From the NCBI GenBank assembly GCA_009921985.1, contig RFWS01000015.1, forward strand, positions 1 to 15,932: a DNA stretch of 15,932 nucleotides, read 5' to 3'. Made by a program: the position numbers and the translations under genes. Origin of the DNA: a bacterium. GTDB taxonomy: Bacteria > Verrucomicrobiota > Verrucomicrobiia > Methylacidiphilales > Verrucolacustridaceae. Positions 6,335 to 14,157 of this stretch are shown one piece after another. How positions within the stretch are numbered: position 1 is the first letter of the stretch; every line of letters begins with the position of its first letter. The notes below the pieces were generated by a model, which had not been told where the DNA came from, ran no database searches, and saw only the letters and a list, made by a program, of their open reading frames with translations.

Positions 6335-8562
6335 TTCGGCTTGCGAAAAGAAAAAAGTTAATTTGGTATATTCCGGTGACTTTCTCCTGCCGCCCTTGGC
6401 CGGCTTTTGCGTTGGCGGCATTCCTTTTCAGGAGTCTGGTTCAGGCGGAGTCGGTGGCACCGGCCACGCCAGAGGCTGCAGCGGAATGGGCGCGAACCCT
6501 TCCCCAAAATGGGCGGATGCAGGCTTTGCATGGGGTCGTGGCCGGATGGGCGGATTCGGACCCAGTGGCTGCCATTCAATGGGCCAAAAACCTTGAGGCG
6601 CAGGATCAATGGGTTCTTTCTTCAGTGATCACCGTTTGGGGTAGGAAAGACCCGTCGGCTGCCTCCCGTTGGGTCATGCAAGCGCCGGAGGGGCCGGAGC
6701 GTATTGAATGGCTGCAGAATCTTGGTCAAGCATGGGGTGGAAAAGGTCGGACCGAGGCCGCCAAGTGGGGGGAGAGCCTCAAGAACCCGGAGGAAAAAGC
6801 GGCGTTTTTCGGTGGAATCGCCTTTTCGTATGCGATGAGTGAGCCTGAAGCTGGAATCCGCTGGGCGGAAGCGCTCACGGACCCAAAAAGCAGAAAAGCG
6901 GGCATCATCCAGGCGATTCGGGCATGGAGTTTCAAAGACAGGCCGGCGGCGGAAAAATGGGTGACGGGGCTGGCCGAAGGAGATCTTAAAAAAGATGCCC
7001 AGGAAGGCTTAAAAAACCGCATGGCTCGCCGAAGAATTTTAACCGGTTCCGCGGCCGCAGCAAAAAATCCTAGGCTCTCTTTTGAAACCCCGGCGGAACT
7101 GACTAAAATCGCAAGCACCCCCCTTAATCAAGCCCGTCAGGACGCCTACCTTGGCTACATTCTCCCATGGTTTGAAAAAGACCGGGAGAAAGCCGCCCAA
7201 TGGGTGGCCGCCAAGATGAAGGGGTATGTTTTGACAAAAACTGCGGGAGCCGTGGCGCGGGAATGGTCCAAAAAAGATCCAGCGGCCGCCGCCGAATGGG
7301 TCCAGCAAATTCCCCCTTTTTGGCGCGATTTTGTAATCTCGCTCGGATCGGAATGGGCCGCGGAGAGTCCTCAAGAGATCGCCCCGCTCGTCATGAAATG
7401 GCCGGACAACCAAAGGCGGCAGGCCATCCTGCGCGGGGTATGCGAAAGCTGGGCGCAAAAAGATCCGGCGGCAGCTTTGGCTTGGATTGATGCTCTGCCC
7501 CCAGGTGCCAGCCGCACCGAGGCGCGCAAAGGGCTGGTGGTGGGTTGGTCGATTAAGGACGAAGCCGGGTGCCGTGCCTGGGTGGAAAAACTCGCCAACG
7601 AGGAAGAAAAACAACAAGGCAAACATTATATCCTTCACGGAATGGCCCGAAGCAAGCCCCAGGCCGCCTTGAAAAACTTGATTTCTCGAACAGGGGAACC
7701 GGATCCCAACGAGTTCTACTGTTTCGCCAAGGAATGGGCGTTAACGGAGCCCGCGCCTGCGGGGGAGTGGGCCAAAAGTCTCCCGGAGGGAGATGCTAAG
7801 GAGGCCGCTTTGCAGGCATTGCTCCGTCAGTGGATCTATCTCGATGCCGTAAAAGTTGGTGATTGGGCAGCACAACTGCCGGAGAAGGCCAGTCGCGAAG
7901 CAGCGCTGGAGGCTGTCATGGAAAAATGGGTGGAACAAAATCCGACGGAGGCGGCGTCGTGGACCCAAGGCATGAAAGATTCCTCCAAAAAGTCAGAGGC
8001 TTTGGTTGCAATGGTCAAGGCTTGGGGTCAGATCGATCCTGCCGAGGCCCAAAAATGGGTGGCGTCTCTGCCAAATGGAAAGGAGAAAACCGTCCTGCAG
8101 GAAGAGGTGAATCCGGCGTTGGATGAAGAACTCACGGCGGGAGAAGAGGCTCCGGATTTCAGTGTTCCCACACTGGAGGGGAAGACAATCAAGCTCTCGG
8201 ATTATCGGGGGAAGTACGTGTTGCTTGATTTTTGGGCCACTTGGTGTGGGCCCTGTCGCGGGGAAACCCCAAATTTGAAAAAAGTTTTCGAAGCTTACGG
8301 CAAAAGGGAAAATTTTGTGATGATCGGCCTGTCGTTGGATCAGGACAGGGATAAGCCACGGTCCTATGGAAAAGAGAATGGGTGTGAGTGGATCGGCGGC
8401 TTCTTGGGTGACTGGGGTAAAGACAAAGTCACCAAAAAATACGGGGTACGTGGAATTCCCTCGATCTGGCTGATCGGGCCTGACGGCAAGGTGGTGCAGA
8501 GCGATTTGCGGGGCGATGGGATCCTGCAGGCAGTCTCTGCGGTCTTGGATCCAAAAAAGTAA
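6328..8562 (+). CDS. Secreted DPxAAxxW-repeat protein with C-terminal ResA/TlpA-type thioredoxin domain
   Basis: A 744-residue exported thiol-disulphide protein. Residues 1-41 give a charged start with KRKK and then hydrophobic stretches ending LVQAES, a long signal peptide or anchor. Residues ~45-595 consist of roughly fifteen degenerate ~30-residue helical repeats of the form DPxAAxxWxxxLPxG...W (for example DPAAALAWIDALPPGASR). Such repeats are familiar in Verrucomicrobiota, but their partner is unknown. Residues ~605-744 are a ResA/TlpA-type domain: APDFSVPTLEGK, LLDFWATWCGPCRGETP with the redox pair Cys640/Cys643, and GIPSIWLIGPDGK with the cis-proline at 711. ResA proteins reduce apocytochrome c before haem attachment. 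The convergent resB-ccsA pair next door fits that role, but the function is inferred. The GTG start is uncertain because it lacks a well-placed ribosome-binding site. GTG at 6376 is an alternative that would shorten the N-terminus. Confidence 0.85.
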   Translation: MLIRLAKRKKLIWYIPVTFSCRPWPAFALAAFLFRSLVQAESVAPATPEAAAEWARTLPQNGRMQALHGVVAGWADSDPVAAIQWAKNLEAQDQWVLSSVITVWGRKDPSAASRWVMQAPEGPERIEWLQNLGQAWGGKGRTEAAKWGESLKNPEEKAAFFGGIAFSYAMSEPEAGIRWAEALTDPKSRKAGIIQAIRAWSFKDRPAAEKWVTGLAEGDLKKDAQEGLKNRMARRRILTGSAAAAKNPRLSFETPAELTKIASTPLNQARQDAYLGYILPWFEKDREKAAQWVAAKMKGYVLTKTAGAVAREWSKKDPAAAAEWVQQIPPFWRDFVISLGSEWAAESPQEIAPLVMKWPDNQRRQAILRGVCESWAQKDPAAALAWIDALPPGASRTEARKGLVVGWSIKDEAGCRAWVEKLANEEEKQQGKHYILHGMARSKPQAALKNLISRTGEPDPNEFYCFAKEWALTEPAPAGEWAKSLPEGDAKEAALQALLRQWIYLDAVKVGDWAAQLPEKASREAALEAVMEKWVEQNPTEAASWTQGMKDSSKKSEALVAMVKAWGQIDPAEAQKWVASLPNGKEKTVLQEEVNPALDEELTAGEEAPDFSVPTLEGKTIKLSDYRGKYVLLDFWATWCGPCRGETPNLKKVFEAYGKRENFVMIGLSLDQDRDKPRSYGKENGCEWIGGFLGDWGKDKVTKKYGVRGIPSIWLIGPDGKVVQSDLRGDGILQAVSAVLDPKK

Positions 8563-8577
8563 CTATCCAAGGGGTAG
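8553..8577 (-). terminator. Possible terminator downstream of ccsA
   Basis: On the minus strand, CTACCCCTTGGATAG (8577-8563) can form a 6-bp stem with one G-T pair and a 3-base loop. After four more bases comes a run of six T residues (8558-8553). It sits 13 bases past the ccsA stop, inside the short gap between the two convergent genes. The T run overlaps the last codons of the repeat-thioredoxin gene. On the plus strand the hairpin has no T run. Confidence 0.35.
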
Positions 8578-8590
8578 AGAATAGAGCGAC

Positions 8591-10144
8591 TTAGATTGAG
8601 GGGAGGCCTTTTTGGGGGCGGCGAAAAAGGGCGAACAGGATGAAGGCCACTTCGGCCAAGGCAAAAGCGGCGACATAAGATCGACCCCCGGAGCCGAAGC
8701 CGTAGCTATGGAGACCCTTGCCGAGAACGAAGTTCACCCCGTACCAGGCCATAAGGATGGTGAGGAAACCGGCGATGGAGCCCAAGGCCAAGCCGTACCC
8801 GGTGAACCAACCAGCCAACCGTCCATGGAGGAGCACGAGATAGGAGAGAAGAGCCACGAGGGACCAGGTTTCCTTGGGATCCCAGTCCCAAAAGCGGCCC
8901 CACGAGTAGTTGGCCCAGACACCACCGAGGATCACGCCGGTGGCCAGCAGTAGGACTCCGATTTGAAGGGACCGGTAGAGGTGCATGACACCGGGATCCT
9001 CGTTGGACAGGGCGGTGTTCTTTCGCATCGCGCCAACGACAAGGAAGTGACCCAAGGCGGTGGCCAACGCGAAGGCCCCGTAGCTGAGGGTGACCGTCAA
9101 GACATGGACGGTGAGCCAAAAGTTGCTGCGCAGGACCGGAACCAAAGGATTCATGGCGGGATCGAGGACGGCGGGTTGAAGGTCGGAAGCAATCAGCGCG
9201 AGGATGACCACGGGCGCAGCGGCCAAGAGATAGCTGGGAGAGCGGTAACGGAAGGAAAAGAAAAGCGCGAAGAGCGAGGTGCCCAGCGCCACCCAGAGGA
9301 TGCTTTCGTACATGTTGGTGACCGGAGGGCGCCCCGCCAGCCAGACCCGCACGGCGAATCCTCCCGCGAGCAGAAAGAAACCGGTCAGCGCCAGAAGCCA
9401 GCCGAGCCGGCGACCCAGCCCCGAGGTCGCTTTTCCCGCGACAAGGAGGCAGAGGCCGGAGATAAGCCAGGCCACCCAAGCCCAGCGGAAGGGGTGGAAA
9501 TTAAAGTACCAGGATTCCGCCCGGAGTTTGGCGGGGGAAAATTCCCCGCGGGTTTGCAGGGAGCGGAGCGACTCGGCCGATTGGAACGGTGCCGGAGCCC
9601 AAGCGACCCCTGGCGGCGATCCCGCCGGTGGTGGGAGCATGCGAAACGCCTCGCCAGACCGAAGGGAGGAGAAAATGCCGAGACGCATCCTCACGGTTTG
9701 GGCGGCAGCGGCGAGGGGTGGAACGGTTGCCGTGCTGCCGGATGCCCTGGCGGCATCCGCCTCTGCCGCCAACTGGTTGAGGCGGGGGAGGGCGCTGAGC
9801 CGGGCAAAGCTGTGGAAGCGGTCCTTTCCTTCCAGACCGATTTCTTTCCTCAGGGCGGCATTGTCGACGAGAATCACGGGCGCCTCCTCCCAGCCGGCCG
9901 GATGTTGCCAAAGGGAAAGGATGAACTGACGGGAGCCGAGACGCCCGAGGCCAGGAATGGTGAGGGTGGTGCGACCGGTGAGGGAGGCGGTCATTTCCTG
10001 GGTGAAGCCGAAGAAAGGTTTGATGCGGCCGCGATGCTGGATGGCCAGGGAATCGTAGGCGGAATCGTTTTCCGCCAAAGTGACATCGGCACGGGCGATC
10101 CCGGTTGCCCCCAAAAGAAGGAGAAGAAAAAAGGATCGGATCAT
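8591..10144 (-). CDS. ccsA: Cytochrome c biogenesis protein CcsA/ResC (System II)
   Basis: Inner-membrane half of the System II cytochrome c synthase, which brings haem to the periplasmic face and, with ResB, links it to CXXCH motifs. I place the start at ATG 10144-10142 (517 residues), although the frame stays open to 10330. That ATG overlaps the resB stop as ATGA and begins a good signal peptide (MIRSFFLLLLLGATGIARA). Residues ~20-215 form an extracytoplasmic domain containing HRGRIKPF, similar to the N-terminal part of CcsBA proteins in Bacteroidota and relatives. Several membrane segments follow from ~225. The tryptophan-rich haem site WGRFWDWDPKETW lies at about residues 414-426. It is flanked by candidate haem-ligand histidines in LTVHVLTVTLSYG (about 347) and GLHSYGFG (about 477). 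All parts needed for function appear intact. Confidence 0.92.
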   Translation of the reverse strand: MIRSFFLLLLLGATGIARADVTLAENDSAYDSLAIQHRGRIKPFFGFTQEMTASLTGRTTLTIPGLGRLGSRQFILSLWQHPAGWEEAPVILVDNAALRKEIGLEGKDRFHSFARLSALPRLNQLAAEADAARASGSTATVPPLAAAAQTVRMRLGIFSSLRSGEAFRMLPPPAGSPPGVAWAPAPFQSAESLRSLQTRGEFSPAKLRAESWYFNFHPFRWAWVAWLISGLCLLVAGKATSGLGRRLGWLLALTGFFLLAGGFAVRVWLAGRPPVTNMYESILWVALGTSLFALFFSFRYRSPSYLLAAAPVVILALIASDLQPAVLDPAMNPLVPVLRSNFWLTVHVLTVTLSYGAFALATALGHFLVVGAMRKNTALSNEDPGVMHLYRSLQIGVLLLATGVILGGVWANYSWGRFWDWDPKETWSLVALLSYLVLLHGRLAGWFTGYGLALGSIAGFLTILMAWYGVNFVLGKGLHSYGFGSGGRSYVAAFALAEVAFILFALFRRPQKGLPSI

Positions 10145-11952
10145 GATTCGGCGGATTTGGGGTCCCGAAGGTAAAACATGGAGAAGATTCCAGCCACCAC
10201 AAGGAGCGAACCGGTCCACTTCAGCATCCAGCCGGGGTCGTGCAGAACCTGCAGCGTGGTGCGGTTTAGGTTTTGGGGATCCCAGCCGGCCTGGGAAAAC
10301 TTGTAGGACAGGCCGGTGATCTGGGGCCACAACCCCGGCGGGAAGGTGGCGGGTTGGTTCATCTGGAGCTTGGCAGGGACTTCCAGATTCTTCTTTTCCT
10401 CGGCAAACGTGACGGAGGCGAGAAAGTCGGCCGGTTCCTCAGTGCCGGGATCGCGCGGCACTTCAAAGGAATCCAGGCGGACGGTGAAGGGGAGGGGTTG
10501 AAGTTCCAGTCCAAATCCGATCCGTGAGGCGGCGCCATCCGTCTGGAGGATGGCCGAGGTTCCGGAAGCAATCCAACGGGCCGTGCCTTCGGAACCGGAT
10601 GGATGACGAAGGCGGGCGCGGAGAGCCGGCCGTCCGGGCCGAGGGTCGGAATCGGGCAGGGGCTCGGTGACAGACTCGATCCGGGCGGACGACTCCCAGG
10701 CCACCAGACGAGCGGACCAACCCCGCCAGCCCGGAGAAAATTTATCTCCCGGGCGAATTTCGCCGAGCACCGGGTTTTCGTTGCCGGATCGTCCTTGGAA
10801 CCGGACGGAGCCCGGGGTCGTGCCTGGTGCGAGGAGCAGTTGGGCCGGTGCCGAGGAATCGGAGACCGCCCCCTCCAGCATGACGAGCACGGCTGGATTT
10901 TCGGGCTGCTCGCCTTCCGTGGCCGGCTGTCCGTCCCGCAGGACAAGATTCGGCCAGTAACGGGCGGCCAGAATCTTGGTCCCGTCCGGATCCGTCAGGG
11001 TGCGACCCAAGATTTCAGAAAGGCGATAGACTTCGCCGGAACCGTCCGGGCGGAGAATTTCGAACTCCATCGGCGCTTTGGTTTCACGGGATCCGACAAA
11101 AAAGCGGTAGCCGCTGGATGTTCCGGCGGTGTTGTGAAGAATCGGATGGGAGGGATCCTGCGCCAGGATCATTTGGGTTTCGCGGAACGTCGGGCGTGGT
11201 TCCGCTGATCCGCCCAAGGAATCTCGGAATTCCACCATGGCCATCTGGCCGAGATCGATGCGGGGAAAGGTTCCCAGGGCGAGGGAGACGATCATGGGTT
11301 CCGGGCCAAAAGGTCCGGTGAGTTCCAGAGTAAGTCCGGGCTGGGTGGAGGAAGGGTCGGGAGTCAGGACGGCTTTTTCATGAGCACGGCGGGTGAAGCC
11401 GTCAATGACCAGACGGACCTCCGATCCGGGGAGGGGAAGAAGGCGCGGCCGGTCGGGGCGGGGGGGTCGAACTTCCGGATCAAAGGGGGTGGAAAAAAGC
11501 TGGCCGGTGGCCGGACTTTCGACCGTCAGGCGAGGCCGATCGAGAAGAACCTCGCGGACGGGAGGAGCCCCCTTGGAGAGATCCACGGAACCCTCGAAGC
11601 CTTTGGCCCGGCCCAGCAGGGCTCCCGCCAGAAGAACCAGAATGCCGGCGTGGGTGATGACAAAGCCGGCATGTTTTCTTTCCCACGGCCAGCGGGTGGC
11701 GGCGGAGCAGGTGAGGTTCAGCCCGAGCAGCAGGAGCCAAACATTGAACCAGGGTGCCTGGTAAACGTAGGCGCGCGCGACCCGGGCACTGAATCCCGAC
11801 TCGAGAAATGTGGCGACGGCACAAACCCCGGCAAGGCTTAGAAGGAGCAGGATGGCGAGGTCAAGGGATCCCAAGGCGTGGACGGATCGCCAAACAAAAG
11901 ATCGGGCGCAGCGTTCCGCTGCCAGAATTTTCCGATCTTCCTTGGAACTCAT
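10141..11952 (-). CDS. resB: Cytochrome c biogenesis protein ResB/Ccs1 (System II)
   Basis: Partner of CcsA in System II haem attachment. The protein has 603 residues. Three membrane segments lie near the N-terminus (about 30-50, 67-86 and 94-114, the last containing HAGFVITHAGILVLLAG). A long periplasmic domain follows (about 120-575), and a fourth membrane segment lies near the end (about 578-595), just after the family's typical 'HDPGW' entry. This layout is characteristic of ResB/Ccs1. The FLESGFSARVARAYVYQAPWFN stretch after the first segment also matches. The stop codon overlaps the ccsA start by 4 nt, suggesting coupled translation and equal amounts of the two subunits. The ATG at 11952 has no obvious ribosome-binding site, so a slightly different start is possible. 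The gene is divergent from the WG-repeat gene. Confidence 0.9.
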   Translation of the reverse strand: MSSKEDRKILAAERCARSFVWRSVHALGSLDLAILLLLSLAGVCAVATFLESGFSARVARAYVYQAPWFNVWLLLLGLNLTCSAATRWPWERKHAGFVITHAGILVLLAGALLGRAKGFEGSVDLSKGAPPVREVLLDRPRLTVESPATGQLFSTPFDPEVRPPRPDRPRLLPLPGSEVRLVIDGFTRRAHEKAVLTPDPSSTQPGLTLELTGPFGPEPMIVSLALGTFPRIDLGQMAMVEFRDSLGGSAEPRPTFRETQMILAQDPSHPILHNTAGTSSGYRFFVGSRETKAPMEFEILRPDGSGEVYRLSEILGRTLTDPDGTKILAARYWPNLVLRDGQPATEGEQPENPAVLVMLEGAVSDSSAPAQLLLAPGTTPGSVRFQGRSGNENPVLGEIRPGDKFSPGWRGWSARLVAWESSARIESVTEPLPDSDPRPGRPALRARLRHPSGSEGTARWIASGTSAILQTDGAASRIGFGLELQPLPFTVRLDSFEVPRDPGTEEPADFLASVTFAEEKKNLEVPAKLQMNQPATFPPGLWPQITGLSYKFSQAGWDPQNLNRTTLQVLHDPGWMLKWTGSLLVVAGIFSMFYLRDPKSAES

Positions 11953-12010
11953 TCTGTCAGGCTAGGGAGAAGTGAAGGCGGGACAAGGGAGGCTGTTGCC
12001 CTCAAGTTAT

Positions 12011-12036
12011 TCCCTGCCCATTCCTTCGGGCAGGGG
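12011..12036. promoter_or_regulatory. Strong inverted repeat in the resB/WG-repeat intergenic region
   Basis: CCCTGCCC (12012-12019) and GGGCAGGG (12028-12035) form a perfect 8-bp stem with an 8-base loop, extended by a T-G pair at 12011/12036. It lies 44 bases upstream of the WG-repeat ATG and 58 bases upstream of the resB ATG. No T run follows on either strand, so it is not a classical terminator. It could be a 5'-leader RNA hairpin or an operator; the sequence cannot tell which. Confidence 0.4.
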
Positions 12037-12079
12037 TTGAAAATGGCCAAAGAACCCCGAGAGGACAGATTGAAAAGGT

Positions 12080-12871
12080 ATGAATCTTTTCTGGATTGCT
12101 GGCATGGCTTTGGCCCTGGTTGGGTCCGTGCAGGCTGAAAAATCCCCACCCCTCCAGCCGGTCCGGTTGGGAAAGAAATTTGGATTTGTGGATTCCCGGG
12201 GAACCTTGGTTCTTCCCGCCCGCTTTGACTGGGCTTGGCCCTATACCCAGGGCAGGGCAGGGGTACGGTTGGGGCGGGACTGGTTTTTGTTGGATGAAGA
12301 AGGGAAACGGGCCAGTCAGGAGCGATATGATTGGGTCGGATGTTTTAGCGACGGGTTGGCGCCGGCCCGGCTGGGTCGGAGATGGGGGTATGTGGGGCTG
12401 GATGGGGCTTGGAAAATCGAGCCGTACTTTTCCGATGCCCGTCCTTTTCGAGAGGGAGTAGCGGCCATTCAGGTGGGGGGGAGTTACTCCATCGTCGATA
12501 AAACCGGCTGTTTGGAGGGGGTTTTAGGGGTGGATATGGCTCCTCCTTTGGGGGATCGCGTGGCTCCCGGGGCTTTGGGGGGGAGCTGGGGTTTGATCGG
12601 ACCTCAGGGAAAGTATGTGCTGGAGCCATGTTTCGACGAGATTCGGGAAGCCAAGGAGGGTCGGATTCCCTTTCGGGAAGGATCTCTCTGGGGTTTTTTG
12701 GACTGCGAAGGAAAAGTTTTGGTTAAGCCGCAGTTCCTGGTCGTGGCTCCCTTCCACGCCGGCTGGTCTCGCGTGACTTTGCTCAGCGGCCGCACCGGGT
12801 TTATGAATCTGCGAGGAGAATTGGCTGAGCGTCGCCTGGTGGAAGATCTTTCGACAGCGGCGGGCGAATAA
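12080..12871 (+). CDS. Secreted WG-repeat protein
   Basis: A 263-residue protein of WG beta-repeats, a family defined by structure and not by a known reaction. Residues 1-19 are a clear signal peptide (MNLFWIAGMALALVGSVQA), so it is exported. About six repeats of ~40 residues follow, each with a 'WGF.D..G' type core: KKFGFVDSRG, DWFLLDEEG, RRWGYVGLDG, GSYSIVDKTG, GSWGLIGPQG, LWGFLDCEGK and GRTGFMNLRG. Most are followed by an 'EP.FD' or 'P.Y' turn such as LEPCFDEI. The repeats fill the whole mature protein and no catalytic domain is attached, so a binding or scaffold role at the cell surface is plausible. The gene ends 9 bases from the convergent hydrolase gene. A purine-rich GAGAGGA stretch lies ~13 bases before the ATG. 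Confidence 0.85.
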   Translation: MNLFWIAGMALALVGSVQAEKSPPLQPVRLGKKFGFVDSRGTLVLPARFDWAWPYTQGRAGVRLGRDWFLLDEEGKRASQERYDWVGCFSDGLAPARLGRRWGYVGLDGAWKIEPYFSDARPFREGVAAIQVGGSYSIVDKTGCLEGVLGVDMAPPLGDRVAPGALGGSWGLIGPQGKYVLEPCFDEIREAKEGRIPFREGSLWGFLDCEGKVLVKPQFLVVAPFHAGWSRVTLLSGRTGFMNLRGELAERRLVEDLSTAAGE

Positions 12872-12880
12872 TCTCGCCGT

Positions 12881-13721
12881 TTAAAGAAACAATTGTTCGT
12901 TTTGCCGTGCGAAAGCGGCATCAAGGCCAAACCCTTGGGCCTCGGCGATCAGGCTTTCCTCCATGGTTTTTAATTGTGGGTCAGCGTGACCCGGATCGAA
13001 ATGAGTCACGAGAATTCGTTTCGCTTTGGCGATGACGGCCTCCTGCAGGCAAAGCGACGGGGTGCCGTGTCCCCAGCCCCTTCGCTTTTCATGTTCCTCG
13101 TCCGTGTACTGTCCGTCGCAGATCAGCAGGTCCGCCCCCCGGGTCAACTTGATGAGCGGGCTGGCTGGATCAATGGGGGGTTCGTTATCCGTGGCAAAAA
13201 CAACGGAACACTCCCCGCGTAGGCCGGGACCGTCGAAGCGGTAGGCAAAACAACCGCCGGGATGGCGGGTCAGGGCACTTTGTACCCGCACCGTCTCCTT
13301 GCCGGAGGCAAACTTCATCTCTAAACTGGGCTTTCAGTTCAGGAAACCCGGCGGGAAAGTAAGGTTCTTCCTGTTGGGCAAAGAGGGCTTTTTGGATGAT
13401 GTTGCCGGAGGGGCGCCCGGGTAGGCGGGGGGAAAGAATTTCGATGGTGTTGCCTGGCACGTAGGCCGGGGCGAAAAAGGGAAAACCTTGGAGGTGATCC
13501 CAGTGTGCGTGGGTGAACAGGATCGTGTAGTGCTTTCTTCCGGAACGCAGCCAATGAAGACCTGCGCGCCGGATGCCGGTGCCCGCATCCACAATCAACA
13601 AGCCGTCCGAGTTCCATTCGAGGCTGAGACAGGTGGTGTCTCCGCCGAACCCATGGGTCGGGCCATCGGGGGTGGATGGGGTGGGAATGCTTCCCCGGGT
13701 TCCCCAGAAGGTGAGCTTCAC
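12881..13721 (-). pseudogene. MBL-fold metal-dependent hydrolase interrupted by a frameshift
   Basis: Two overlapping frames together make one metallo-beta-lactamase-fold hydrolase of about 279 residues, the usual size for this family. The first frame (from GTG 13721) has MKLTFWGTRGSIPTP, VDAGTGIR and the metal-binding HAHWDH (residues 71-76) followed by GFPFFAPAY, and is sensible up to ...FPELKA. The second frame (ending at 12881) supplies SLEMKFASGKETVRV, TRHPGG, the VFATDNEP strand with a metal-ligand Asp, and THFDPGHAD with the last His. Removing one C from the CCC run (plus-strand GGG at 13328-13330) joins them cleanly as ELKASLEMKF. The cause may be a sequencing error, a recent inactivating mutation or programmed +1 slippage. 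The substrate is unknown; relatives are phosphodiesterase-like. The GTG start overlaps the upstream stop as GTGA and has a GGGAGG ribosome-binding site. Confidence 0.85.
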
Positions 13722-14152
13722 GTCCTCCCTTTCTCCCTCGGAAGTGGGCGGCCGAGAAGCAGGATATTTCTCTCCCCGATTCGCTTTCGCTCCACCCGGG
13801 GAAAGCCCTCATGGATGAACAGGCCGCCCCAACCGCCCGCTCCCAACTCCCCAGGCTTTCGGGAGGGCGCATGGTCGGGATCGTATGCCTTGCCGTGATC
13901 GATCAACCGAAAAAGAAGTTCCTTGGGCCCGTGCTCCACCTCGATCCGGACCCAACCCGGGCGACCCGAGTAGGCGTGCAGATGGATGTTGGCGAGAGCC
14001 TCATCCACCCCGGCCAGCATTCGGGCGGCCTCGAGGTCGCCAAAACCGGCGTGCCGGGCCCATTTTTCGGCCAAGGCACGCAGCCCGTGGAGGCGAGGCG
14101 GCGCGAGCTCGATGTCGAGCCCGGCTTCAGGGGCGGAGGAAGCCGGATCCAC
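13718..14152 (-). CDS. RsbW/SpoIIAB-like ATP-binding protein (HATPase fold)
   Basis: A 144-residue single-domain GHKL-type ATPase of the anti-sigma/serine kinase class. Known members phosphorylate a serine or threonine of STAS-domain anti-sigma antagonists or sequester sigma factors. The N-box is GVDEALANIHLHAY with Glu51 (expected catalytic base) and Asn55 (Mg2+/ATP ligand). The G1 box is LIDHGKAYDP with Asp85 and Gly87. A glycine-rich GAGGWGG stretch is followed by LFIHEGFPRVERKR and NILLL, matching the family's C-terminal end. The nucleotide-binding residues therefore look intact. It follows mlaD by 5 bases and overlaps the hydrolase gene by 4, so it is part of the Mla operon. No STAS protein or sigma factor gene is visible beside it; the STAS partner may lie upstream, beyond the window. 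The GTG start has no strong ribosome-binding site. Confidence 0.82.
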   Translation of the reverse strand: MDPASSAPEAGLDIELAPPRLHGLRALAEKWARHAGFGDLEAARMLAGVDEALANIHLHAYSGRPGWVRIEVEHGPKELLFRLIDHGKAYDPDHAPSRKPGELGAGGWGGLFIHEGFPRVERKRIGERNILLLGRPLPREKGRT

Positions 14153-14157
14153 GCGGG

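Noticed and set aside
8963..10174. Long open frame of 403 codons antisense to ccsA
   Set aside because: Low-complexity Gly/Glu/Arg-rich translation with no recognisable motif. It is the shadow of the clearly real CcsA frame in GC-rich DNA.
10145..10330. Upstream extension of the ccsA frame
   Set aside because: The extra 62 residues are Pro/Arg-rich, lie inside the resB coding region and precede a perfect signal peptide whose ATG overlaps the resB stop.
12888..12897. Palindrome AACAATTGTT at the end of the hydrolase gene
   Set aside because: It has no loop and lies in coding sequence. A terminator for the convergent genes could not be supported.
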